This document shows, one piece after another, positions 46,083 through 53,750 of a stretch of DNA of 64,000 nucleotides; positions within the stretch are counted from its first letter, which is position 1; every line of letters begins with the position of its first letter. Under the pieces are notes generated by a model. It was not told where the DNA came from and did not search any database. It saw nothing but the letters and a program-made list of their open reading frames with translations. Source of the DNA: Roseibacillus sp. (GTDB lineage: Bacteria > Verrucomicrobiota > Verrucomicrobiia > Verrucomicrobiales > Akkermansiaceae); contig NZAC01000012.1 in assembly GCA_002686085.1 (NCBI GenBank), positions 9,438 to 73,437 of the forward strand, written 5' to 3'. The position numbers and the translations under genes were made by a program.

Positions 46083-46211
46083 TGGAAAAATTAGGGCCCT
46101 ACCAACAAATTAGAGAGCCCAGAAGGAACTTGAGACACCCTTCCGCCTTGCCACTTGGTGCCCGTAAATCTCCACTCTGTAACCTCCATTGACGTGGGCC
46201 AGAGAGGTCCC

Positions 46212-47057
46212 CTATCGGAGTGGACCGGATGGACTTCCATCCGGGCGAGACGCCACCGTTTCCCCGTTGCTACTCCAATAACTCGCACCGAGAATTTTCC
46301 CACCTTCATATCGGACCGCACTCTGACGCTGTCCATTTTCGTAGTAGGTTTCCCAGTCACCATCCTGATTTCCATCAACGTAGTTTCCTTCCATCATCGT
46401 TTGCCCGTTGGGCCATGATTGGGTGAAGTTCCCATGAAGGACTCCGTTTGCATAATTTCTCTCACCGACAAGCTCCCCATTCTCATGCCACCCCTTCCAC
46501 GTTCCTTCGTAGTTATTATCCCTGTAGACCCCCTGCATGGACCGCTGTCCGTTCCGATGCCAGACCAATGCCCTTCCGTTTTTCTTTCCATTCTCCATCC
46601 TTTCCAAGGCGCTCAACTTGCCATCTGAGCTCACTTGTTTGACCCATCCCTCAAACGCATCCTCCTGACCTTTCTCGTAGTAGAGTCCATCCTCACCCAA
46701 TTCGAGAGCCTCCCCAACCTCTAAAGCCACTTTCAACGCCTCCTCTACCTCTTCCTGGCTGAATGAAGAATCCTGTGGCTCGGGCTCTGGGGTTGGCTCA
46801 GGCTCTGGGGTTGGCTCGGGCTCAGGAGTTGGCTCGGGCTCAGGAGTTGGCTCGGGCTCTGGAGTTGGCTCGGGCTCAGGAGTTGGCTCGGGCTCAGGAG
46901 TTGGCTCGGGCTCAGGAGTTGGCTCGGGCTCTGGTGCGACGACAGGCCTTGCCTCGGACTTCGCAGGAATCTTGGGATTCGTGGCCTCTTGCTCTTTTTC
47001 TCCGCAGCCAAAAAAGAAGAGAGTTGCCAAAATAAGTAGACTCGAAAAGGGTTTCAT
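46212..47057 (-). CDS. Lipoprotein with Pro-Glu repeat stalk and MORN-variant (YwqK-like) repeats
   Basis: A 281-residue lipoprotein. ATG 47057 was chosen because it directly precedes the signal and lipobox ([16 protein letters not shown], Cys about residue 18); the frame extends 19 codons further upstream. A PEPEPT stalk of about 50 residues is followed by a helical acidic segment ([19 protein letters not shown]) and several MORN-variant repeats as in the YwqK family ([53 protein letters not shown]). The stalk probably lifts the repeat domain off the membrane. Function unknown. It lies just upstream of the selenoprotein candidate on the same strand (129-bp gap). Confidence 0.85.
   Translation of the reverse strand: MKPFSSLLILATLFFFGCGEKEQEATNPKIPAKSEARPVVAPEPEPTPEPEPTPEPEPTPEPEPTPEPEPTPEPEPTPEPEPTPEPEPTPEPEPQDSSFSQEEVEEALKVALEVGEALELGEDGLYYEKGQEDAFEGWVKQVSSDGKLSALERMENGKKNGRALVWHRNGQRSMQGVYRDNNYEGTWKGWHENGELVGERNYANGVLHGNFTQSWPNGQTMMEGNYVDGNQDGDWETYYENGQRQSAVRYEGGKILGASYWSSNGETVASRPDGSPSGPLR
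46777..46934 (-). repeat. 18-bp tandem repeat coding PEPEPT
   Basis: About eight copies of an 18-bp unit (plus strand GGCTCGGGCTCAGGAGTT) with a partial ninth. Copies differ at a few fixed positions (TCT/TCA, GGGG/GGAG). The unit length is a multiple of three, so copy-number changes would keep the reading frame and alter only stalk length. Confidence 0.93.
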
Positions 47058-47409
47058 ATCTTCCAGAGGATAGAGCACCCGACTGAAAAGCGCCAACCCA
47101 TAATTAGGCACCAAAATGCTCTAACCTAGAAATACCTGACATTCACCCTGCCCCTCTCTTTAGGAAGGCTCCGAAATGCCACCCCAAGAGCTCAAGTCAC
47201 CACGTTCACCCCAAAATATTGATCTCCCTGCGAACAAAGATCAGCCTAACACCCAAGAACCGCAAAGGGGACTTGCATCTGCCCGTTTTCATATTCTTCC
47301 TTGAGGCTATCCTTGAAAGTTACACTCGCGCGCAGATGACCTTTCAAAACGGTCATCAGCCACAGCGTGCTAATTCTGCGGAGAGCACAACGTCTCTTGC
47401 CCTATCAAT
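47058..47409. other. Intergenic region between lipoprotein and P450 genes
   Basis: 352 bp between divergent genes. I see no convincing coding frame and no RNA gene. The only structure noted is the inverted repeat near the P450 gene at 47335-47357, with a TTGAAA (47313-47318) upstream that could serve as a -35 element. Confidence 0.6.
47335..47357. promoter_or_regulatory. Inverted repeat upstream of P450 gene
   Basis: GATGACC-N9-GGTCATC, a perfect 7-bp inverted repeat with spacer TTTCAAAAC, centred about 65 bp before the P450 start. The size fits an operator for a dimeric regulator. No regulator gene is adjacent and no terminator-like T run follows it. Confidence 0.45.
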
Positions 47410-48909
47410 ATGACAGCCCAGACATGGCCCGGAAGAGTTCTTCAGCAGTTAAAGGGAGTAAATCCTTTTGAAGGAGATTGCGCTCCAAGCCGAGTCTCCC
47501 TGTTTGGCCCTGGGCGCCCCGCTATGCCTGTACCCCTTCCGTGGAACTACAAGGAGCCTATCAAGATTTTTGAAGCCTTCTATTCAGAAGCTGACAAAGA
47601 AGTCGGCTGGGGAAAACACAATCGTTATCTCTACGCGGGTGGATTACCGCCTGTCCTAGTGACACGTGACCCCGGAATCATAAAGGCGATCCAAGCCAAT
47701 ACGGGCGACAAGCCGGGACAATTCGACCGGGACACAAGCCCAACCGCTGGAATTGCCCGCGCAACAGGTGAGGACTCCCTACTGTATTCAAACGGGTCGA
47801 TCTGGCGCCGCCAGAAAAGCATGGTCGCAAAGCCCTTCAGCCGATCCAACCTCTTTCAGCCCCAGAAGTTCCAAGGGTTTGAACAAACGTTCCGCAAAAC
47901 AGCGATGCAACGGTTGGAAGCGCTGCGCGCTGCCCAGAAATCCAGCGGAAAAGAGTCTACCCGTGTCGAGCTCGATCCAGAGATTAAGGTCGTCATGCTT
48001 GAAATGCTGGTGAACAATTTTTTTGGCGGCAAGGCATCCTATGATGAGTTGAGGGACCGCTTCATCCCCGCCTTGGTCTATCTGATCGACCATATGATTC
48101 GGGACACGGTAGCGCCCAAGGCTCAGGCAATCGCCAGGCAAATGTCTGGAGGCAACAAGATCCTGAAAATTTACAAAGCCGATTTCGAGAAGCTGACCGA
48201 CATCGCGCTCTCCGGGCGAGCCGAGGGCCTTGGCTTGTGGAACGAATTTCACTCCGAAGCCCCCGACGAAGCTCTGCGCAGTAATATTCGTGTCTTCCTT
48301 GCCGGCGCAATGGAGGCAACAACTTCGTTCGCGAGTTGGGCCATCTCGCATCTGTCGCATCACCCCGCATGGCAGACCAAGATCTACGAAGAGGTCAAAG
48401 ACATGGACGTCTACGATCCCGATGACTTCACTAAGGCTCCAAACCTGAATCACGTTCTCGAAGAAACACTCCGTCTAACGCCAGCTCTCTATTTTTTTCC
48501 ACGTAGAGCAACGGCAGACACCTGGGTCGAGACCTCAGACAAACGAACGATGATGATACCCAATGGCACCCACATCAGACTCGATGTATGGCATTCAAAT
48601 CGTTGTGAGGAGTTCTGGGGTGAGGACGTAACAGGATATCCTGCAGATATCTTTGCGCCTGAAAGGTGGACCTCTCTCAAGGAGAGGGGCCTCTCGGCAA
48701 AAAGCATGCTTCATTTTGGATTTGGACACGGCCCACGCTTTTGCCCTGGAAGGTCCCTTGGCCTCCTTGAGGTTGGCCTCGTAGTGGGTGCTCTAGTCAA
48801 AATCTTCAAGTTTAAGGCCGTTCATAGTAAGACCGGTCCCAGCGCTGGAGTTTCCACCAAGCCCGCAGATGGTGTAATGGTGGACCTGAGGCTCAGAAAC
48901 AGCGAATAA
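47410..48909 (+). CDS. Cytochrome P450
   Basis: A 499-residue soluble P450 monooxygenase with no membrane anchor. The haem-binding loop is FGFGHGPRFCPGRSL with ligand Cys445. The I-helix oxygen-activation motif is AGAMEATTS, and the K-helix E-x-x-R is EETLRLTP. FAPERW precedes the haem loop, as usual. The substrate cannot be read from sequence, and no ferredoxin or reductase gene is adjacent, so electrons must come from elsewhere. P450 genes are uncommon in Verrucomicrobiota as far as I know, so transfer is possible, but base composition does not visibly differ. Confidence 0.94.
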   Translation: MTAQTWPGRVLQQLKGVNPFEGDCAPSRVSLFGPGRPAMPVPLPWNYKEPIKIFEAFYSEADKEVGWGKHNRYLYAGGLPPVLVTRDPGIIKAIQANTGDKPGQFDRDTSPTAGIARATGEDSLLYSNGSIWRRQKSMVAKPFSRSNLFQPQKFQGFEQTFRKTAMQRLEALRAAQKSSGKESTRVELDPEIKVVMLEMLVNNFFGGKASYDELRDRFIPALVYLIDHMIRDTVAPKAQAIARQMSGGNKILKIYKADFEKLTDIALSGRAEGLGLWNEFHSEAPDEALRSNIRVFLAGAMEATTSFASWAISHLSHHPAWQTKIYEEVKDMDVYDPDDFTKAPNLNHVLEETLRLTPALYFFPRRATADTWVETSDKRTMMIPNGTHIRLDVWHSNRCEEFWGEDVTGYPADIFAPERWTSLKERGLSAKSMLHFGFGHGPRFCPGRSLGLLEVGLVVGALVKIFKFKAVHSKTGPSAGVSTKPADGVMVDLRLRNSE

Positions 48910-48973
48910 TGCGCCTCCTGAATCGAAGGCCTTACTCCGCTCCACCAGCCACATGGACTCGTTTAAAAAAACG

Positions 48974-49057
48974 TGCTCGAGGGGGGACTCGAACCCCCAC
49001 GGGTATTACCCCACTAGATCCTTAATCTAGCGCGTCTACCAATTCCGCCACCCGAGC
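48974..49057 (-). tRNA. tRNA-Leu (anticodon AAG)
   Basis: An 84-nt class II tRNA. Acceptor GCTCGGG pairs with CTCGAGC (one G-U), discriminator A, D arm with GGTAGAC, a long variable arm (TGGGGTAATACCCG), and T arm GGGGG-TTCGAGT-CCCCC. The anticodon stem CTAGA/TCTAG encloses TTAAGGA, giving anticodon AAG after U33. CCA is not encoded. A run of seven T follows at once (CGTTTTTTTAAAC) and probably ends transcription. Leucine identity is clear; A at position 34 is unusual in bacteria. Confidence 0.93.
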
Positions 49058-49211
49058 ATGAAGAATATCTTCCTGATGGGCGGGAGGCTTAGGGGCGCAA
49101 CGCCGGAAAATCAAGAGAATCCTTACCTTAAAGCACCAGTTTCCCTGTCTAACCTCATTGATTCTGGACGTCCCATTTTCCACATGGGAACCTTCACCTC
49201 AGAGAAATCCC

Positions 49212-50630
49212 ATGAATCGAACCACCCTAGCCGCCGCACTCATGCTCTTCGCTGCGACCGGCTCCGGCACCAGCCAGGACCTGAAATTAACCTACCACGG
49301 AGACCCAAAACCCCTTCCTCCTGGCGCGGTCGTCGAGGAATGGCCTCGGTTCCTTGGCGTCCGGGACAACGCGACCTCTCGGGAAACCAAGCTTCTCGAC
49401 CGATGGCCCGAAGGGGGACCCAGCAAGGTCTGGGAACTGGAAACAGGTGAAGGCTACTCCAGCCCCCTGTTCGCCGAGGGCAGAATGATCTATTTCCACC
49501 GACTTAATCATAGCACCCTTACAGGGTCAGGTCAGGAGGCCATTGACTGCCTCGACCCGGATACAGGGAAGCGACACTGGAGGGTCAAATATCCTGCCAC
49601 CTACTCCGATCGTTATGGCTTTAGTCCCGGGCCCCGATCAAGCCCAGTGATTCACAAGGGCCGCATCTACGTCACAGGTGTCACTGGCCAGTTCCACTGC
49701 CTCGATCTCGAGACCGGAGCGATCCTGTGGAAGCGCGACCTCGGAAAGGAGTATAATATCCCAACCAACTTCTTTGGCTACGGACCCAGCCCCAGTCCTG
49801 TCTGGAAGGACCGGATTATTCTTAACGTTGGCGGTCGAGGTGCTGAAAACGGTGAGGGAGTGTGCGTCGCGGCCTTCTCTATCGCGGATGGGTCCACTCT
49901 CTGGGAGGTAAAAGACCAGTGGGGCGCAAGCTACGCCTCTCCCACTATCACAACACTGCAGGGAGTAGAGTGTGCCGTAGTCGCTGCAGCAGGGGAAAGC
50001 CGGCCCCCTCATGGGGGACTACTCGTCATCGATGTAAAGTCGGGGAAGGTCTACGACCGTTTCCCATGGAGAGCAGACAAATACGAGTCTGTTCTAGCCT
50101 CGAGCCCACTTGTTCTCAGTGACCAGAGAATTTATCTCGGAGATTGTTACGGCGTCGGTGGCGTGGTCCTGGAATACGACAAGAAGCTCAAATCCAAGAT
50201 CGTCTGGAAAGAGCGCTGGTTCGGGATGCACTGGATGATGCCCCTACAGATTGATGGACACCTCTACGGATTCGCTGGACGCAATATCCCCGACACCCAG
50301 TTCAAATGCGCCAATGCCAATACCGGCGAGATTCTCTGGGAAGAGGATATGCAGTGGCGGGAAGGCGGGCGAATCAACGGGCTTTTCCGGGGAAGCCTTC
50401 TCCGTGCGGATGAGCGGGTTTTCTGCCTCGGGGAGGACGGCGTCCTCGCAGAACTCAAGGTCAGCCCAAAGGGCGCCGAAACAGTTCAGAGAGCCCGTCT
50501 CTTTGCCGCTCGTTCCAGCTGGACCCTTCCTACCCTGCACAAAGGGCTTCTGTACGTCTCCCAGAACGAACACGACTTGCTTACGCAGGTCCCTCCTCGC
50601 ATCATTTGCTACGACTTCCGGGGCAAGTAA
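49212..50630 (+). CDS. Secreted PQQ-binding-like beta-propeller protein
   Basis: A 472-residue exported protein. ATG 49212 gives a signal peptide (LAAALMLFAATGSGTS); the open frame extends to 49158 without adding one. The mature part is a beta-propeller with BamB/PQQ-type blades: VVEEWPRFLGVRDNATS at the start, LDPDTGKRHWRVKYP, YVTGVTGQFHCLDLETGAILWKRDL, FSIADGSTLWEVKD and CANANTGEILWEEDM. The opening WPRFLGVRDN form is very common in Planctomycetes and Verrucomicrobia. No dehydrogenase catalytic residues are evident; a binding or scaffold role is likely. It is followed 17 bp later by the alcohol dehydrogenase gene. Confidence 0.88.
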   Translation: MNRTTLAAALMLFAATGSGTSQDLKLTYHGDPKPLPPGAVVEEWPRFLGVRDNATSRETKLLDRWPEGGPSKVWELETGEGYSSPLFAEGRMIYFHRLNHSTLTGSGQEAIDCLDPDTGKRHWRVKYPATYSDRYGFSPGPRSSPVIHKGRIYVTGVTGQFHCLDLETGAILWKRDLGKEYNIPTNFFGYGPSPSPVWKDRIILNVGGRGAENGEGVCVAAFSIADGSTLWEVKDQWGASYASPTITTLQGVECAVVAAAGESRPPHGGLLVIDVKSGKVYDRFPWRADKYESVLASSPLVLSDQRIYLGDCYGVGGVVLEYDKKLKSKIVWKERWFGMHWMMPLQIDGHLYGFAGRNIPDTQFKCANANTGEILWEEDMQWREGGRINGLFRGSLLRADERVFCLGEDGVLAELKVSPKGAETVQRARLFAARSSWTLPTLHKGLLYVSQNEHDLLTQVPPRIICYDFRGK

Positions 50631-50647
50631 TTAGTGTCCACCGCTTC

Positions 50648-51682
50648 ATGAAAGCCCTCGAACTAATCTCCCCGTCCACCTTTGAACTTGTTGAAAAGGC
50701 TACACCCTTACCGGGTCCTGATGATCTTCTCATAGCCGTTAAGGCCTGTGGGATCTGCGGAAGTGACATCCACGGCATGGACGGTAGCAGCGGACGGAGA
50801 ATCCCTCCACTGGTAATGGGCCATGAGGCAGCCGGAATGATCGAAGGCTGTGGATCCAACGTTATCGGATGGACTGCGGGAGACCGGGTCACCTTTGACA
50901 GCACCATTTACTGCGGCAATTGCGATTACTGCCGAGCCGGGCGGGTCAATCTCTGCATGGACCGGGAAGTTCTTGGAGTCTCTACGCCAGACTTTCGCAG
51001 GCAGGGAGCGTTCGCAGATTATGTTGTCGTTCCCTCCCGAATCTGCCACCGGATTCCCGAAGGCCTCCCTTTTGAGGAAGCGGCCTTCGCAGAACCAGTT
51101 TCCGTCGCTCTCCACGCCGTTAACCGAGTTCATATCGCGGAAGGAGAAAGCGCGGTCGTCGTCGGCGCGGGGCTCATTGGCCTTCTCGTCATCCAGTCTC
51201 TTAGACGAGCTGGCTGCAGGAATATTATCGCGATTGACCTCGCGGAGGAACGACTGAAACTGGCCCTGCAGCTTGGAGCAAGCTCGGCATTTCGACCCGA
51301 CCACGATGACCTCCAGAGCACCATTTGCTCCCTGACCGGAGGCGAGGGGCCCGAGGCAGTACTGGAAGTTGTTGGTATTAGCTCCACTGTAGAACTGGCC
51401 GTCAATATGGCCCGCAAAGGCGGGCGGGTATGCCTTGTCGGCAATCTTGCTCCAAGCGTTCAGTTTCCCCTGCAGGCGGCTGTGACGCGCGAATTGGACA
51501 TCCTTGGTTCCTGCGCCATTAACGGCGAGTATCCAGATGCCATCGCAGCCATCGCAGCCGGCGAAATCGATGTCCGCGCTCTCACTTCCAGTGTTGTGCC
51601 CCTCGCCGAGGGAGCATCGTGGTTTTCCCGCCTCGAATCGGGAAAAGAATCGCTCATGAAAGTGATCCTGCAACCGGGGTAA
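50648..51682 (+). CDS. Zinc-dependent alcohol/polyol dehydrogenase (MDR family)
   Basis: A 344-residue medium-chain dehydrogenase of the sorbitol/threonine dehydrogenase branch. Catalytic zinc ligands are Cys in CGICGSDIH, the histidine and glutamate in GHEAAG, and Glu in FAEPVSVALH. The structural zinc site YCGNCDYCRAGRVNLC has all four cysteines. The NAD-binding motif is VVGAGLIGLL. It oxidises a sugar alcohol or similar alcohol to a ketone in the cytoplasm. ATG 50648 was chosen because it starts the catalytic domain (MKALELISP). Position next to an SDR gene suggests a short polyol or hexonate pathway. Confidence 0.92.
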   Translation: MKALELISPSTFELVEKATPLPGPDDLLIAVKACGICGSDIHGMDGSSGRRIPPLVMGHEAAGMIEGCGSNVIGWTAGDRVTFDSTIYCGNCDYCRAGRVNLCMDREVLGVSTPDFRRQGAFADYVVVPSRICHRIPEGLPFEEAAFAEPVSVALHAVNRVHIAEGESAVVVGAGLIGLLVIQSLRRAGCRNIIAIDLAEERLKLALQLGASSAFRPDHDDLQSTICSLTGGEGPEAVLEVVGISSTVELAVNMARKGGRVCLVGNLAPSVQFPLQAAVTRELDILGSCAINGEYPDAIAAIAAGEIDVRALTSSVVPLAEGASWFSRLESGKESLMKVILQPG

Positions 51683-51717
51683 CCTGATCCTCTCTACCCA
51701 ATCCTCTTTACATCTAT

Positions 51718-52506
51718 ATGCCTGCCTCTCTTTTTGATCTTTCTGGGAAAACTGCCTTCGTGAGCGGAGCCAGCCGTGGCCTCGGCAAGGGCTTTGCCCT
51801 CGCCCTCGCACGGGCGGGAGCCGACCTCGTGATTTCGAGTCGAAGCGGGGAAGGTCCACTACTCGAGACCAAGAGCGAAATTGAGAAACTGGGGCGCAAA
51901 GCGTGGACAGTCTCTCTCGATGTCCGCAACGAGGAGAGCATCAAACAATCTACCGCCCTCGCGTGGGAGCAGGCCGGAAAAATCGATATTCTTGTCAATA
52001 ATGCAGGATGCAACGTACGCAAGCCCGCCTTGGAGGTGACCTGGGATGACTGGAACCTGGTTCTTGAGACCAATCTTCGGGGGTTATTCTTTCTCGCGCA
52101 GACTCATGCCGCCCTGATGATTCCCCGACAATATGGGCGCATTATCAATATGGGTTCAGTCACATGCGTAGCCGGCTACGCAGGACTCGCTCCCTACGGA
52201 GCAAGCCGAGGAGGAGTCAAGCAACTGACCATGAGTCTGGCCCACGACTGGGGATCCCATGGACTCACCGTCAACTGCCTTGCTCCCGGATGGTTTCGAA
52301 CCGAGCAAAATAAGGTCATGTACGAGGATGAGGGTTGGGTTGATTACCTGCGTGAGCGCATTCCTCTCGACCGGCCAGGCTCACCCGGGGATCTCGACGG
52401 CACGGTAGTGTGGCTGGCTTCTGATGCCAGTGCCTATGTGACCGGTCAGACGATTCTTGTCGATGGAGGTATCTCGGTTGGCCCGGTCCGAGCCATCCCT
52501 TCGTAG
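51718..52506 (+). CDS. Short-chain dehydrogenase/reductase with Arg at the catalytic Lys position
   Basis: A 262-residue classical SDR resembling gluconate 5-dehydrogenase and 3-oxoacyl-ACP reductase. The cofactor motif is SGASRGLGKG, with SSRSG after strand 2 suggesting NADP. NNAGCNV, catalytic Ser147 (NMGSVTC) and Tyr160 are present. The tetrad lysine expected four residues after the tyrosine is Arg164 (YGASRGG). The C-terminus (VTGQTILVDGGISVG) is normal. It follows the alcohol dehydrogenase by 35 bp and probably acts on a product of that enzyme. Activity with Arg in place of Lys is uncertain. Confidence 0.9.
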   Translation: MPASLFDLSGKTAFVSGASRGLGKGFALALARAGADLVISSRSGEGPLLETKSEIEKLGRKAWTVSLDVRNEESIKQSTALAWEQAGKIDILVNNAGCNVRKPALEVTWDDWNLVLETNLRGLFFLAQTHAALMIPRQYGRIINMGSVTCVAGYAGLAPYGASRGGVKQLTMSLAHDWGSHGLTVNCLAPGWFRTEQNKVMYEDEGWVDYLRERIPLDRPGSPGDLDGTVVWLASDASAYVTGQTILVDGGISVGPVRAIPS

Positions 52507-52571
52507 TCGTCTCCACAACGCTATCTACGAACCTGTCTCATAGGTGTTTACAGAGGTTTCTTCTTGGTTTT

Positions 52572-52603
52572 ACATATCAACATATCGAGATTCGTTGATT
52601 TGT
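52572..52603. promoter_or_regulatory. Inverted repeat upstream of split metH
   Basis: ACATATCAAC-N12-GTTGATTTGT: the arms match at 9 of 10 positions. It lies about 40-70 bp before the first methionine synthase gene, a position suited to an operator. I cannot match it to a named regulator with confidence, and the 137-bp leader is too short for a cobalamin riboswitch. Confidence 0.5.
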
Positions 52604-52643
52604 ATCTTGCAAATCCGACTCTTAGTTCTAGGTTCAGGAGGCG

Positions 52644-53750
52644 ATGAGATCGGACCCTACCGCGAAACTTCACGACCTCTTTCGCTCCCGAGTCGCACTT
52701 CTTGACGGTGCGATGGGGACCACTATCCGGGAATACAGTCTCTCTGAGTCTGCAGCCCGGGGTGACCGGTTTGCTGATGCACCTCAGGATTTGCTGAACA
52801 ACGGAGACATCCTTTCCCTCACCCAACCAGACACCATCGCAGACATCCACCGGAGGTTTCTCGATGCAGGATCAGACATCATCGAGACCAATACATTCTC
52901 GGCTACGACCCTGTCCCAAGCCGAATTTTTTATTGAGGACCCCCGCGAACAAGGAGGCCGCAAGGATCCCGCATTCTTTCAAAAGGTTCTCGAGGACGAC
53001 TTCCTTCGTGGACTCGTCGAAGACCTGAATATCGAGAGCACTCGCATTGCCAGAGAGCAGGCTGATCGTATCGAAGAAGAAACTGGAACTCCCCGTTTTG
53101 TTGCGGGTGCGATTGGCCCATTAACGCTGTCTCTGAGCAACGCCCCGGATCATGACGATCCCTCATTTCGTCCAGTCACTTTTGATCAGGTGCAGGCTAG
53201 CTATCTTCATCAGGCTCGAGCTCTGGTTGAAGGCGGATGCGACCTTCTCCTCGTGGAGACAATCTTTGACTCACTGAATGCGAAAGCAGCCTTGGTTGCG
53301 ATCCAGCAGCTCTTCGAGGAGCGGGGTTCATCTCTACCTGTCATTGTCTCCGCAGCGATTGGAAGTGGTGGAGCGACCCTGATTTCGGCTCAGCGGATCG
53401 AAGCATTCTGGATAGCGGTCCGTCACATCAAACCCCTCGCAGTCGGACTGAATTGCTGTGAAGGACCGGATGTCCTTCGGCCCTTCGTGGCGGAGCTGGC
53501 AGAGTCTGTTGATTGCTTTACCTCCTGCTACCCTAACGCCGGGTTACCCAATCCCCTGGCCCCAACCGGGTTTGACCTCGAGCCTCACCATATGGCTGAA
53601 TACATGGGGGAATTCGCGAAGTCTGGACTACTCAATATAGCAGGTGGCTGCTGTGGTAATACCCCCAGCCACATTGCTGCAATCGCAGAGGCGGTGAAAC
53701 CTCATCAACCACGTATACCCAGGGCGCGGGCAATGACTCTTTCTGGATGA
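52644..53750 (+). CDS. metH: Methionine synthase, homocysteine-methyltransferase module (split MetH)
   Basis: A 368-residue protein corresponding to the first module of cobalamin-dependent methionine synthase. The start shows [12 protein letters not shown], as at the MetH N-terminus. Zinc ligands are Cys in GLNCCEG and the paired Cys in [22 protein letters not shown] and the [12 protein letters not shown] segments are typical. It binds zinc-activated homocysteine and takes the methyl group from methylcobalamin on the partner protein. It ends in the linker that normally leads to the folate module, and its stop overlaps the next start (ATGA). AGGAGG lies very close (2 nt) to the ATG. Confidence 0.93.
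   Translation: MRSDPTAKLHDLFRSRVALLDGAMGTTIREYSLSESAARGDRFADAPQDLLNNGDILSLTQPDTIADIHRRFLDAGSDIIETNTFSATTLSQAEFFIEDPREQGGRKDPAFFQKVLEDDFLRGLVEDLNIESTRIAREQADRIEEETGTPRFVAGAIGPLTLSLSNAPDHDDPSFRPVTFDQVQASYLHQARALVEGGCDLLLVETIFDSLNAKAALVAIQQLFEERGSSLPVIVSAAIGSGGATLISAQRIEAFWIAVRHIKPLAVGLNCCEGPDVLRPFVAELAESVDCFTSCYPNAGLPNPLAPTGFDLEPHHMAEYMGEFAKSGLLNIAGGCCGNTPSHIAAIAEAVKPHQPRIPRARAMTLSG

Noticed and set aside
46777-46934. CRISPR-like repeat array
   Set aside because: The units are contiguous with no unique spacers and code in frame for Pro-Glu-Thr; it is a coding minisatellite.
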